From assembly GCA_951812925.1 (NCBI GenBank), contig OX638372.1, forward strand, positions 46,746,245-46,810,244: a stretch of DNA of 64,000 bases. Direction: 5' to 3'. A program made the position numbers and the translations under genes. This document shows positions 30,301-42,300 of this stretch, piece after piece. Origin of the DNA: Calliopum simillimum. Lineage: Eukaryota; Arthropoda; Insecta; Diptera; Lauxaniidae. Position 1 is the stretch's first letter; every line of letters starts with the position of its first letter. The notes beneath the pieces are model-generated. The model saw nothing but the letters and a program-made list of their open reading frames with translations. It had not been told where the DNA came from and ran no database searches.

Positions 30301-33300
30301 CGCCATCTTGAATTTTCAAAAACTGATACTAGATTCGTAATCAGCGACCCCGAAAACCCCCGAGCAACCAGTTTTAGACGAATCCGATAAGTTTTTAATT
30401 TTTTTGTACGCCAAATTGGATCCGCCATTTTGAATTTTCAAAAACTGATACTAGATTTATAATCAGCGACCCCAAAAATAAATTTTTCCAGATTTTTAAG
30501 AAACACAGTTATTTTTTTTTTGCAAAAGTACTCTTCTTTATCTTCACTTTTAATAAACCTTTTGACAAATTATGACTTTTTGGCTTACACCACAAGAAAG
30601 AGCGTCTCAAAATCTATCAGAAACAGCAAAAAAGTGAAAAACGATTTTTTGAAACGTAAGCTCCCTTTACACTGTCCAGGTCACATATTACGAAACATAG
30701 CATGTTCTGAAATGTTCAAAAAATTATTTTTCCTATACAATTAAAGGAACCATTAAAATTTTGGATTCATGTGAAAGATGGTTTTGTCTTCTTTTCTAGA
30801 AAAATATTTTAGAAAGTCGAAAATAGATAATATAGCGTTTTTAGTCGTTTAGTATGCAGCCAAATTACTATTCGTGACATTTTTGTCAGAATAATGTTGA
30901 AATTCTAAATTTTAACGCATGTAATTTTTCTTCTAAAATTTCATCTTGGTCTCGTTAATTATAGAAAAAATTAAAATATCGTTTAAAATTTGTTCATAAA
31001 ACCTCTGTTATCCGCAAACATTCACGAATGTTAAAAACCAAAGAATTATTATTTTAGAAATCTTAAGAAACGCTACAGAAATTTAAAATTTGGATTTTTT
31101 AAAGACATTTTTTTTTAGTGTTGATAAATCAATTAATAAATACTTTTTATCTTGCACTTGATTGTGCTAAAGTGATTGTTGTTCGTTAAAGTAGATTCGA
31201 AAGTATTAAAATATGTTATATCTAATCGTAGCTAATTTCAAGTACTTATAACATACTTTCAACTATTTACAATTACAATTACACAGTGCAACAAATTGAG
31301 AAAAAACCAATCTGAATTTGATCTCGATAGTTTTTTTTTTTTTAATAATTCAGCGTCGCTGATTCCGAGTCTGTCAACCGTTTTTCCTATCACTTCTGAG
31401 ATCTGAGTTATTCGCGATTTAAAGTGCAGAAAACGCTTTTTCATACAAATGTCTTATCAGCGGTGTTGAATAGCCCTGATCTTCCTCTTCAAACTAAACG
31501 TTTAACTTTTCCAATTGGATCATTACTTTTCAAGATAACAGCCGTTGAACAGAAGGTATCGCAAATCGCTGAAAAGGACCGTATTAAATTTGTATAGCTT
31601 ATCTTTAATGGATGATATCTCGCAAAGTAATAATGTAATTAGAAAAGTTAAAGTTATGGTTTAAAGAAGAGATCTGGGCTATTCCATGTCACTAACGAAA
31701 ATGAACAGTACTACTCCCTGGATGTACCCCATATGTCTGAGAATAGCATTTTCTGCACTTTAATTCAAGGATAACTCGGACCTCAGACTTGATAAGAAAA
31801 AATGGTTAAAATCAAACACATAAAATCGTATCAAGCAACTTAAAAATTTTTAAGACATAAGAATTTTTTAATCATTAATTAAAACAGTATAAACTCAAGA
31901 AATAAAGTTTTAATTTTTTAGAATTAAAACAAACCGACATAATAGATAGAGTAGATATACACACAACAAAATATATTGAACTTAAAGAATTTTAACAAAA
32001 AAAATTGACACAACACAACAGAAATATCTTTGGATTTTGCAATTAAACGAAATAGTTAGACGAAAAAATTAGCACAGTTCATAGCTTAAGCTATCTTTTT
32101 GCATTAAACTGTATTTCAGCGTGGAAAAACAAAAGACTTAAGCAACGAACTTATAATAAGGCAGGCATTAGCTTTGACATTAAAACAAAAACGAAAACCT
32201 TAAACAACAAACTTGCAATGGAAGAAAACAAATTAAAAGACCTTTGCTATACATTGAGCACATTCCTTGAAAAATGTATAAATATATACATATGTATATA
32301 CACAGATATACATTTTGACACTATTAAAACACAAACACCACAAAGTTTAACATTTCTTTATTCTTTTCAATATACAAAATTTCATTAACATTTCATTGCA
32401 TAAAATTTCAAATAAAATACTTTATTTAGCACTTAACGCTTTTTGTAGTTGTAGCGCGCAAAAATAGCAAAGCAGTTTCACATTTTTATTACAAAAAAAA
32501 AAAAAAAAATACACAGAATAAAAATTAATTTGATTTAAAAAATTTTAGCTCAGCAAAATTAAATTTAAAAATTAATTTAAAATTTTTTTTTTTTTTTCAC
32601 ATTTACTTTTAAATTTAAGAAAAAATCACTAAAGCACCAACAAAATTTTCACTTCTTCTTTCTTACAGCTGCGCACACCAACTGCCGCACTCAGCAGCAC
32701 AACAATTTCACGTCGTCCAGTGTTAAGCGTGCGCCGACGGCTAATCGGCAATACACCAATCGGCGCAATAACAGCCAACAACAACAACCACAACAGCAAC
32801 GATTTAACAACAACTGAATTGCCAGCAACGACCTCCAAATACAACAACAATAATATTAACAACAACAACAACAATATCATCAATCGGCGCATTAGGCCAG
32901 GAACGACAACAACGTCGTCTGCAAGTTTCAACCACAACAACAACAACAATTATCTAACCACAAAATACAAAACAAAAGCTGCAGCTACAGCAGCATCCGA
33001 TGTCTTCTCATCTTCATCATCATCGACAGCAACATCCGCCAATGACATCACGCAGCAGCAGCAGCAGCAGCGACAACAAAACAAATACGTCTCACCAGCA
33101 TTGCGACGTAAATTTCAACCACAGCGTCGCATCATTACAACAACAACGACTGCATCAGAAGAACATGGTAAGTGTGTGTGTGTTGTGCATGGGTATATGC
33201 TTAGGAACATTTGTAAGTTTTATCAACATGTTGCAATACAATATTGTCTTTTTTATGTATATGCTGTTGCAATGGTTAATGAATGAAGAAAAAGTTTAGT

Positions 33301-36300
33301 TTAGTTAACATCACAAAAGCAAGAAGTTTTATTATTTTATATATATTATACCCTACACATGGTATATTAATTTTCTATTTTATTTTGATATACTTGTGAA
33401 CGGAGGTCGTTTTTAATTAAGAAAATGATTGATGAAAAAAAAAAACGTAACTCAGCATAGTTTTTGCGAACTCTTCATCTTCGTTGTCGATCATAAAATT
33501 TTGAACAGCTGAATATAAACGAGGCCGTACAAATATTTCTGAAGGAGAACGTCCAGATAGTCCAAATGGTGTCACCAATACAGAAATGATTGAAAAATCT
33601 ACGATGTACCAATATATAACCGAGAAAAATTACACGAGATAAAAATAACAAAACTTGAAGTTTCTAAGTGTTCGGTTCAGAAAAATCCTTTGTATATTAT
33701 TGAGAGATACCTTTGCATTTAAGGCTTATAATTTGAAAGTTGGGATCCAATTGAAAAATGATATAAGTACGGCTTATTGAGGATAATTTTGTGTATCCCA
33801 ATCCATTGGTAAAAATTAATTTTACTAATTGCTGTTATTGTAATGTTGCCCTAAGAAGACTTCAAAACAGTGATTTTTGCACTTTTGAGCAAAGATAACT
33901 GTGGATCTTGATGTGATAGAAAAAAACCAAGCACAGATTCGTAATAAAGAGGTCCCAATCCATCATAAACAGCTATAAAAATTGAGGAAAACTATAGTCG
34001 GAATGGCTAGGGGATAAAAGAAAAATAGACCATCACATATCCTGGCAACATCTATTTTCTTGTTTACTGGGATCTTGTCTGTAAGAATCTGAGCTCCGTT
34101 TTTGGAATACGTATATTTTGCATATCTACTCAACTCCGTATATTGCTCAATTTATTCCGATTGATTCCTGGAGACTTTTTCGATGTGTTCCGATAATATC
34201 CAGCCCTTGCCGATTTTTTCAGTGTTTTCGGATACTTTTCGATACATTCTGATCCTTGACAAATTTTTCTATGCTTTTCGATTAATTTCGATTTCTGCAA
34301 TCTTTTTCGATTTTTTTTTGATAACTTTATAATCTACCCGATCTTTTAAGTATTTTTCGATAATTTTTAACTCATACCGATTTTTTTTAGTTTTTTTTTT
34401 ACTGATTTCAATATTTTGTGATAAATTCAGGTTTCTATAAACTTTTTTGATGTTTTTTGATAGTTTTCAATTAATTCCGATTCCTGTAAAATTTTTCGAT
34501 GTTTTTCAATAATTTCAGACTTTCAGAGGCTTTGTTGATGTTTTTCGATAATTTTCAATTAACTCCAATTACTGTGAGCATTTTCTATGTTTTTGAATAA
34601 CTTCAGACTTTCAAATGCTTTTCGATTAGTTCTGATTCTTACAAACTTTTTCGATGTTTTCTTCAATGTACTCTGATTACTGTGGACTTTTTTGATATAT
34701 TTTATAATATTACTGAAAGTCTGAAATTATTGAAAAACATCGAAAAAGTCGAAAGGAATCGGATTCAATCAAAAACGGCTATAGAAAGCTGAATTTATCA
34801 CAAATCAATCGAAAAAGTCGATAAGAGTCAGAAATCATCGCAAAAACACTGAAAAAATTAGCTAGATCTTAAAATTGAAAAATATTAAAAAACTCAGCAA
34901 GAATCAGAAACTATCGAAACTTATCCGAAAACACCGAAAAAATCGGCAAAGGCCTGATATTATTGAAAAACATTGAAAAAAGTCTCCAAGAATCGGAATA
35001 AATTGAGCAATAGGTTAGGAATCGGTAGAACACCGGAAAATGTATGATTCCTGTGACTATTCTGAATAATTTTTCCCAATACCATTTTTCGACATTCGCA
35101 AAACCAACGGTGTTATTGGAGTAAGTCTATAAAGGAACAAAAGTAATGTCATAATATGAATTGGCTGACATTATGATAAAAATTCGTAATATTTAGCTGA
35201 AAAAATTATATTGATCAAACACCCGATTATTATGACACAAAATGTATAAGACATTAATTTTGCCCCTTTATGGACTTATTCCAATTAAAAAAACACAATT
35301 TAATTTTCAGGTGCGTAAGGAGGCAAAAGTAATAGCTTAAGCATTTTGTATCATAATATTCAACTATTTGAGCGATATAATTTTTTTAACTTAATGCCAC
35401 CAATTTCACGCCATCATGAAAACTTTTCGTGAAAACAGAGCCCAATTTTATTTATTTCTATTAAAGTGTTATTTGTCCCTTTATAGACTTGCTCCAATAA
35501 CTCAGTTGGCTTTGCGAATTTAAAAAAATGGTACTAGAAAAAGTTGTTCATAATTATCCCAGGAATCCAACATTTTCCGGTGTTCAACCGATTCTCAACC
35601 ACCCTGTATAAATAATAAATATGAAAAGGTTTTTCATGAAAACTTTCTGTAAGTATGTAATTTACGAGTATGGAGTTCGTAATTTTAACCATAAAAAGAA
35701 CACATTTATAGCTAACTAAAATACCTAAGGAATGCCTAAAGAATAACTCTTGAGAACTTAAAAGATACAAAGTGATTCAACTTGTCATAACAAATTAATA
35801 TTTGACCTTGAATAAAAAATATACTGAACTTAATGAGTTAATTCAATGCATTTTTTCCAAGCGCCGAACATGCACCAGTTGGTATCAATACAACTATTTG
35901 CTTAATGATTTTGACACCGTTAGCAATAAATAAATTGTCAAATTTATGAATCACTTCAGATAAAAAAGAAAAAATATGTTTATAACAGTGGCTGAAAGAG
36001 ATAAATTTTTATTGCCTTAAGAGTTGTCTTAAGTAGGTTAATATCATTATGCGATATAACTTGGAGTAAACCATATAAATGATATGCCGCATTCAACTTA
36101 AAGTCAACAAAAGCTTTCTACATAATCGATTTGCATTCAGTTACACTCTCTTGATCGCATATTGAAAAGGTGCAATTGACTGACGTAAGTTGCATACAAT
36201 AAAATAATTAAGTGCATTTTAAAGTTGAGCCCCCCACATGCTGGGGAAAAACAGTCAATAAACACAATAAAAAGCAATAAAATACAAGACAAACACTCAG

Positions 36301-39300
36301 TCGTTCGGAATGCGGTTTTCTATGCCAAACATAAATTTCCATAAATAAACAAAACAAATATATACTTATGTAAATAAAAGTTAGTTTGGTCGCCCTACGA
36401 AATGAGCTACACTTTTGGAATTTATTTTAAGAAAATAACATCTTCTCTTCTTATACGAGCTAAAATTGTAAGTTTGTTTCTTTGTTTCTTTGTACTTATT
36501 TCTGTGCCAAATATTTTTTTCGAAAACGGCTAAAGCGATTTTAACGAAACTTGGAATAGTGTTAGATATTAACATACAATGAAGAATGAGCTAGGTTTGA
36601 ACTTTGTATATGCTCACCAGGGGGCGTGGCACTGCCCTAAATTTTAAATTTGATTTAGTCATAACTCGCAAACTATGCAAGGTATTTGGATGAAATTTGG
36701 TGAGCGGGTACAACTTTATAATACCTTGTAACAGACAAAAAATGCCTCGAAGAAGTTACTCGAAAACGACTTCAACAATTTTAATGAAAATTTACGAGAT
36801 GGTCCTCTGCAAACAAGGATTAATATGTAACACGCCGTTATATTGGGAAAACTCGTTGAAGGGCGTGGCACCGCCCAAAAAAATATAAATCGGTATAAAA
36901 AGAAAACTAACAAAGAAAACATTCTGAAATTAACTGTGTGGAGCCTAATTGCTATAAAGCATCTCTATTCTGAAAGTGGGTGAAATATCGCCGTTCCGCG
37001 TGGAATCTCCCATACAAACAAAATACGTTAAATGCTATTTCTCGCAAATGTTACAAGATATTTTAATGATATTTGGTATGTAGGTACTATCTATCAATGC
37101 CTTGTAATAACCGAATGCCCCCTTTTTAACCATTGAAAATTTTGATTGAATATTACTCAAAAACGACTCCAACAATTATAATGAAAATGTAAGAGGTTGT
37201 TCCCCTGAAAATAAGTAATAATATGTGATATGCCGTAATATTAAAAAAAATCGTTGAAGGTCGTGGCACTGCCCACAAAAATATAATACGCTATAAAAAA
37301 AAACTACCAAAGCAATCTTTCTGAATTAAAGTGTAGAGAGTCTACTTTGCACCTACGAACTGAAAGTAGGCAAAATATCGCCTGTGGGCGTGGAACCTCC
37401 CATACAAGTAAAACACATTAAATGCCATTTCTCGCAAGTGGTACAACATATTTTGATGAAATGTGGTATGCAGATCTGGATCATGAGTATCCAAAGCATA
37501 ACGAAAAGTGGAATGAACTTTTTAATTCTTATATGCAGTCTTATGAACTATTTGACGCTGAATCCGTCTTCATCAGCAGAACTGACATTATACCTGCAGG
37601 ATTTTGAAATATCCTTGCTTGAAGTTGAAGAAAACGCTATGTTCAGTCTTACAGCGTAGCTACAAGAAAAGGTGAAATTCTTTTTTATTAATAGCATTGA
37701 ATAGCCTCACTCTTCCTTATCACAATTCCATTTAGGATTTTTCCAATAGGACTTTTATTTTCCAACTTATGATCCTTTGCAAATAATATTTTCCAGCCCC
37801 CATACAAAAGACAAAATATTTTGGGTGCGTGGCACATCCCATTTATTTATTTTAGGGCATTCTATTTCACCAAACAAAATTTTGAGTTTTTGATATTTTT
37901 CAATACCATTCGATACTTTCCGAGTTTACGAGTATCATAGCGAAAAAATGAATAAAAACATCGGCTAAAATAATAAGAGCAGATTGATGACCGAGCAGGG
38001 ATCGGTCTCCAGGTACTATAAGTTACATCAGAAAATAGCGCCCAACGTTTCGTTAATGAATTCATTCCGGCCTGTTCCGTGCGATTTTGTTTATTTAGCA
38101 TTTCGTTAACTTTTCGATTAGGTTATAGTACAATCATTTGGGAGAAAAAAATGATGTTGCCTGGAAAGTTTTGCGGGATTTCTGCAAATGAGTTATTTTA
38201 TAGATTTCGATGTGCTCTTTCAGAATTTCAACTTTGCTACCTCGTATCGTGTTCGCTCGAGCCGCCATATTGGAAAAATGGCGTCCAAAATCAGTTTTTT
38301 ACAAATATCTCTTTAACGGTTATATTCAGAGAAAAACTTTTTAGGACAATGTTGTAGCCTATAAAATTTTCTATAAAAATGACCTTTGAATTGTTTTCGT
38401 ACGACTTATAACTCAGGAGATATCTTTATTCAAAATTTTAGAAAAATTAGTAAATTGTGAATGCCACTTATGAGTAGGCACAGTGATGTGTCCAGCTTAT
38501 AATTACGATAACTTATGAACGGTGAGTCGCACGTTTAAAATAAAAACACTTATTTATAGGGAATAACATGCACTACAAGTTACATATTATTTTTTTTTCA
38601 TATCACCTATAGTAAAGGAGATATTTTTCCCACAAACCATAGATTTTGAAAAAAAAAGTTTTTTCAAAATGGCTCCTAAACAGTTCGTCCTAGAAAAAAA
38701 ATTGTCCATGCATTTTGTAGAACGTTCAATTCCCTATAAGGGTCTCTTTGAGCTGTTTTTTCGTCAGACTTACCCTTCATGAGATATCGCGACTTGAAAA
38801 TCATTCAAAATTGAACATAGTAGGGCGCATAGAACAATATTCAATTTTGAATGATTTTCAAGACGCTATATCTCATGAAGGGTAAGTCTGACGAAAAAAC
38901 AGCTCGAAGAGACCCTTATAGGGAATTGAACGTTCTACAAAATGCATGGACAATTTTTTTTCTAGGACGAACCGTTTAGGAGCCATTTTGAAAAAACTTT
39001 TTTTTTCAAAATTTTATGTTTGTTGGAAAAATATCTCCTTAACTATAGGTGATATGAAAAAAAAATAATATGTAACTTGTAGCGCAAGTTATTCCCTATA
39101 AACGTGCAACTCACTGTTCATAAGTTATCGTAATTATAAGCTTGACACATCACTGTGCCTACTCATAAGTGGCATTCACAATTTACTAACTTTTCTAAAA
39201 TTTTGAATAAAGATATCTCCTGAGTTATAAGTCGTACGAAAACAATTCAAAGGTCATTTTTATAGAAAATTTTATAGGCTACAACATTGTCCTAAAAAGT

Positions 39301-42300
39301 TTTTCTCTAAATATAACCGTTAAAGAGATATTTGTAAAAAACTGATTTTGGACGCCATTTTTCCAATATGGCGGCTCGAGCGAACACGATACGAGGTAGC
39401 AAAGTTGAAATTCTGAAAGAGCACATCGAAATCTATAAAATAATTCATTTGCAGAAATCCCGCAAAACTTTCCAGGTAAAACTACCAAATGACTGTACTA
39501 TTATGAAATTGAGTGAAATTGAATTTAAATACTAATTACTTAAGACGTTTTACTTTTGACAGTAAAATTATAAACTTTTTGGATTTAAACAGGTGTCTTA
39601 TAGGAAACACCCAAAGAAAAACAAAAGTCAAGCAAGATGCTAAATAAGGGATTTTAAGGGAATTTTGATGTGATTTTTCTTTTATATTCTGTGATTTTTA
39701 ACGGGTTCATGAGTATTATACAGGTGGGCAGGAAGTAATGATAGGTTGAATAATCATCTTGAGTTGAAATCGCTATTTGCGCCTATATTTGAGGTTAAGT
39801 ATCATCGTGGACCTTTTTTTTCTCAAAAAACTGTTCTTAGGATCTAAAACTGCAAGTTTTTTTTATTCAAATGCCGTTGAGTTTGTTAAAATATTGTATA
39901 TATATATTTTTTTTTTTTTTTCATCAAGATATTGCGTTTTGAAATTTTTGAGTTTATATCGTATTTTACACAATACATTCGCTTTTCAAAATGCGATATC
40001 TTGATGAAAAAAGTATATATTTGAGCAATATCAACAGCATTCGGCGTCAAGAGTTTTATGGACAGCCCATATGGAGCGAATATGTAAGACGCGAGGAACT
40101 TTGGAGCTGATGTACGTGAATTTTTTTCTTAGATTTCATCATAAAATAGCTTTGAAAAAGCAAAACGCTTTGAAAAGTCTTAACTTATACTTGATAATAG
40201 TGATGAATTTTCAAAACCTTTGAATTTCGTTTTATACATATTTACAAGGCGGATTGTTTATTTTGAAAAAACATTTTTTTTTTTTTTTGTTAAGACTCAG
40301 ACCGCAAATTTAGATCGCAATTAATAATTTGGAAGAGTTTTGAAAATGTTTAAATTTTCGATTTTTATTTTTCATTCCTCATTTTATAAAGAGTTTTTAA
40401 TATTTCAGCTTCAGCTTGCTGACCTCGTGAACTTTTATGGGCAAATTTTTGGCAATACCTAAAAGTTTGTAAGGTATTTTTATCATTCCTCTTATGTTAT
40501 ATACGTATATATCTTCCCGGAAAATAGTGCCTACTTAAAACTGTTCAAATGAGCTACTTAGTACCTTCAGTTTCCTTCAACATTTCATGGTTCATACATT
40601 TCTTGCTCCAGGAATCGTTTCAAGTATAATTTAGTACATCCGCATTTGACTTCCGCTGGAGACTTGTGCAATAAATGATCTATTAATTTTATATTTCTGA
40701 TTTGTACACAGATCGGATCTTGACCGCATCTGATTATCAACTCGACATGGGCAGTGGTCCTGAGCTATAACATTTTACAAAATGCATCGAAGACAATTAA
40801 ACGGATAGCGGCATGCTGACCTACGTCACAGTATCAAGGCTGAATTTTTTTGTGGGTTTTCTGCCATAAGTGGGTATGAACTTTTGTTCTAATCAAATTG
40901 TGAGAGGTGGTGCTTTCGTGAGATATTGAGTGCTAAAGATCGAAAAACATATTTTTGCAAATATCTTGCTAAGGACCCATCTGTTTTTTTTTTTTTAAAT
41001 CGATTTATTTTGTAGTTTTAAAGTATATTATATACTAGAATTCTAGAGCGACATCATTGCCGACAAAAAATTATTCAGGTTACTTCTGCAAATTTTGCAA
41101 CTCAGAAAACTTTCTTGAGAATAGTTTTGAAAGTTGTTTTTGTACGACTTATAGTTAAGATGATATCCAATTTAAGATACTTTCCATACTTTTCACATAA
41201 TAATATGAACTAGAGTTCGCGTTGTGGCCGAAATTCGACCATTTCGATTTGACCACAAAACAATATACCCTTCCTTGGTCGATAAAAAACAAAAAGCTTT
41301 TAATATTCTTCCTCAGGGTTCAGGCTATCTGCATCGGTGCAGCAGCTAAGTTGCAATATCATACTTTCCATTTAGAGGCGCGTAACTCCTACTAAAGAGC
41401 AAACAGTTTTTGATATCTTTCTATACCAAAATTCATAAAAATTATTCATGCTATCGTGCTATATAGTGCTAACTCTATATCTATACCAAATTTCATAAAA
41501 ATCATATGCAGTATTTTCGCCGTGAGAACGTTTTTTCCATTTAGGGGCGTGGCACTGTCTACTGAAAATATAATGGTTATGTTATCGTTCCTTAGTGCCA
41601 ATCCTACCTCCATACCAAATTTCGTTGAAACCGATGCTGCGGTTTAGCTGTGAGAGCGTTTTTTCCATTTAGGGGCGTAGCACCGCCCACTGAGAAACAT
41701 AATGGTCATATTATCGTTCCTTAGTGTTAACCCTATTTCCGTACCAAATTTCGTTAAAATCGATGCAGCGGTTTAGTCGTGAGACCATTTTTTTCATTTA
41801 GGGGCGTGTCACCACCCACTGAAAAACATAATGGTCATATTATCGTTCCTTAGTGTTAACCCTATCTCCATACCAAATTTCGTTAAAATCGATGCAGCGG
41901 TTTAGCTGTGAGAGCGTTTTTCCATTTAAGGGCGTGGCACCGCCCACTGAAAAACATAATGGTCATATTATCGTTCCTTAGTGCTAACTCTACCTCCGTA
42001 CTAAATTTCGTTAAAATAGATGCAGCGGTTTAGTCGTGAGACCATTTTTTTCGTTTAGGGGCGTGGCACCACCCACTGAAAAACATAATGGTCATATTAT
42101 CGTTCCTTAGTGTTAACCCTATCTCCATACCAAATTTCGTTAAAATCGATGCAGCGGTTTAGCTGTGAGAGCGTTTTTTTCATTTAGGGGCGTGGCACCG
42201 CCCACTTTAAAAAAATATATAGTCCTATGCACTGCTTCTCCTCACAACCTTTCCAACAAAAAAAAAATCAAGCAAATCGGTTGAGATTTAGGTATAGAAA

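Larger units (their letters stand above)
29720..30880. mobile_element. Foldback element with internal retrotransposon fragment and tandem repeat
   Basis: Inverted arms at about 29720-29850 and 30740-30880 share ATTTTCGACTTTC, TTCTAGA and CCATCTTTCACATGAATCC. Between them lie a reversed non-LTR 3' end (29960-30130) and a two-copy tandem repeat (30299-30478). Outer limits are approximate. Confidence 0.65.

Noticed and set aside
32629..32949. Leu-rich open frame on the - strand
   Set aside because: It is the reverse of Asn/Gln codon repeats in the coding exon, giving Leu/Val runs that only look membrane-like.
38079..39488. Two identical ~70-90 codon frames on opposite strands
   Set aside because: They are the same stretch read from both arms of the palindrome. 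No domain is present, and identity is explained by the inverted repeat.
41415..42240. Regularly spaced repeats as a CRISPR array
   Set aside because: Units are 128-129 bp and contiguous with no unique spacers, and the genome is eukaryotic.
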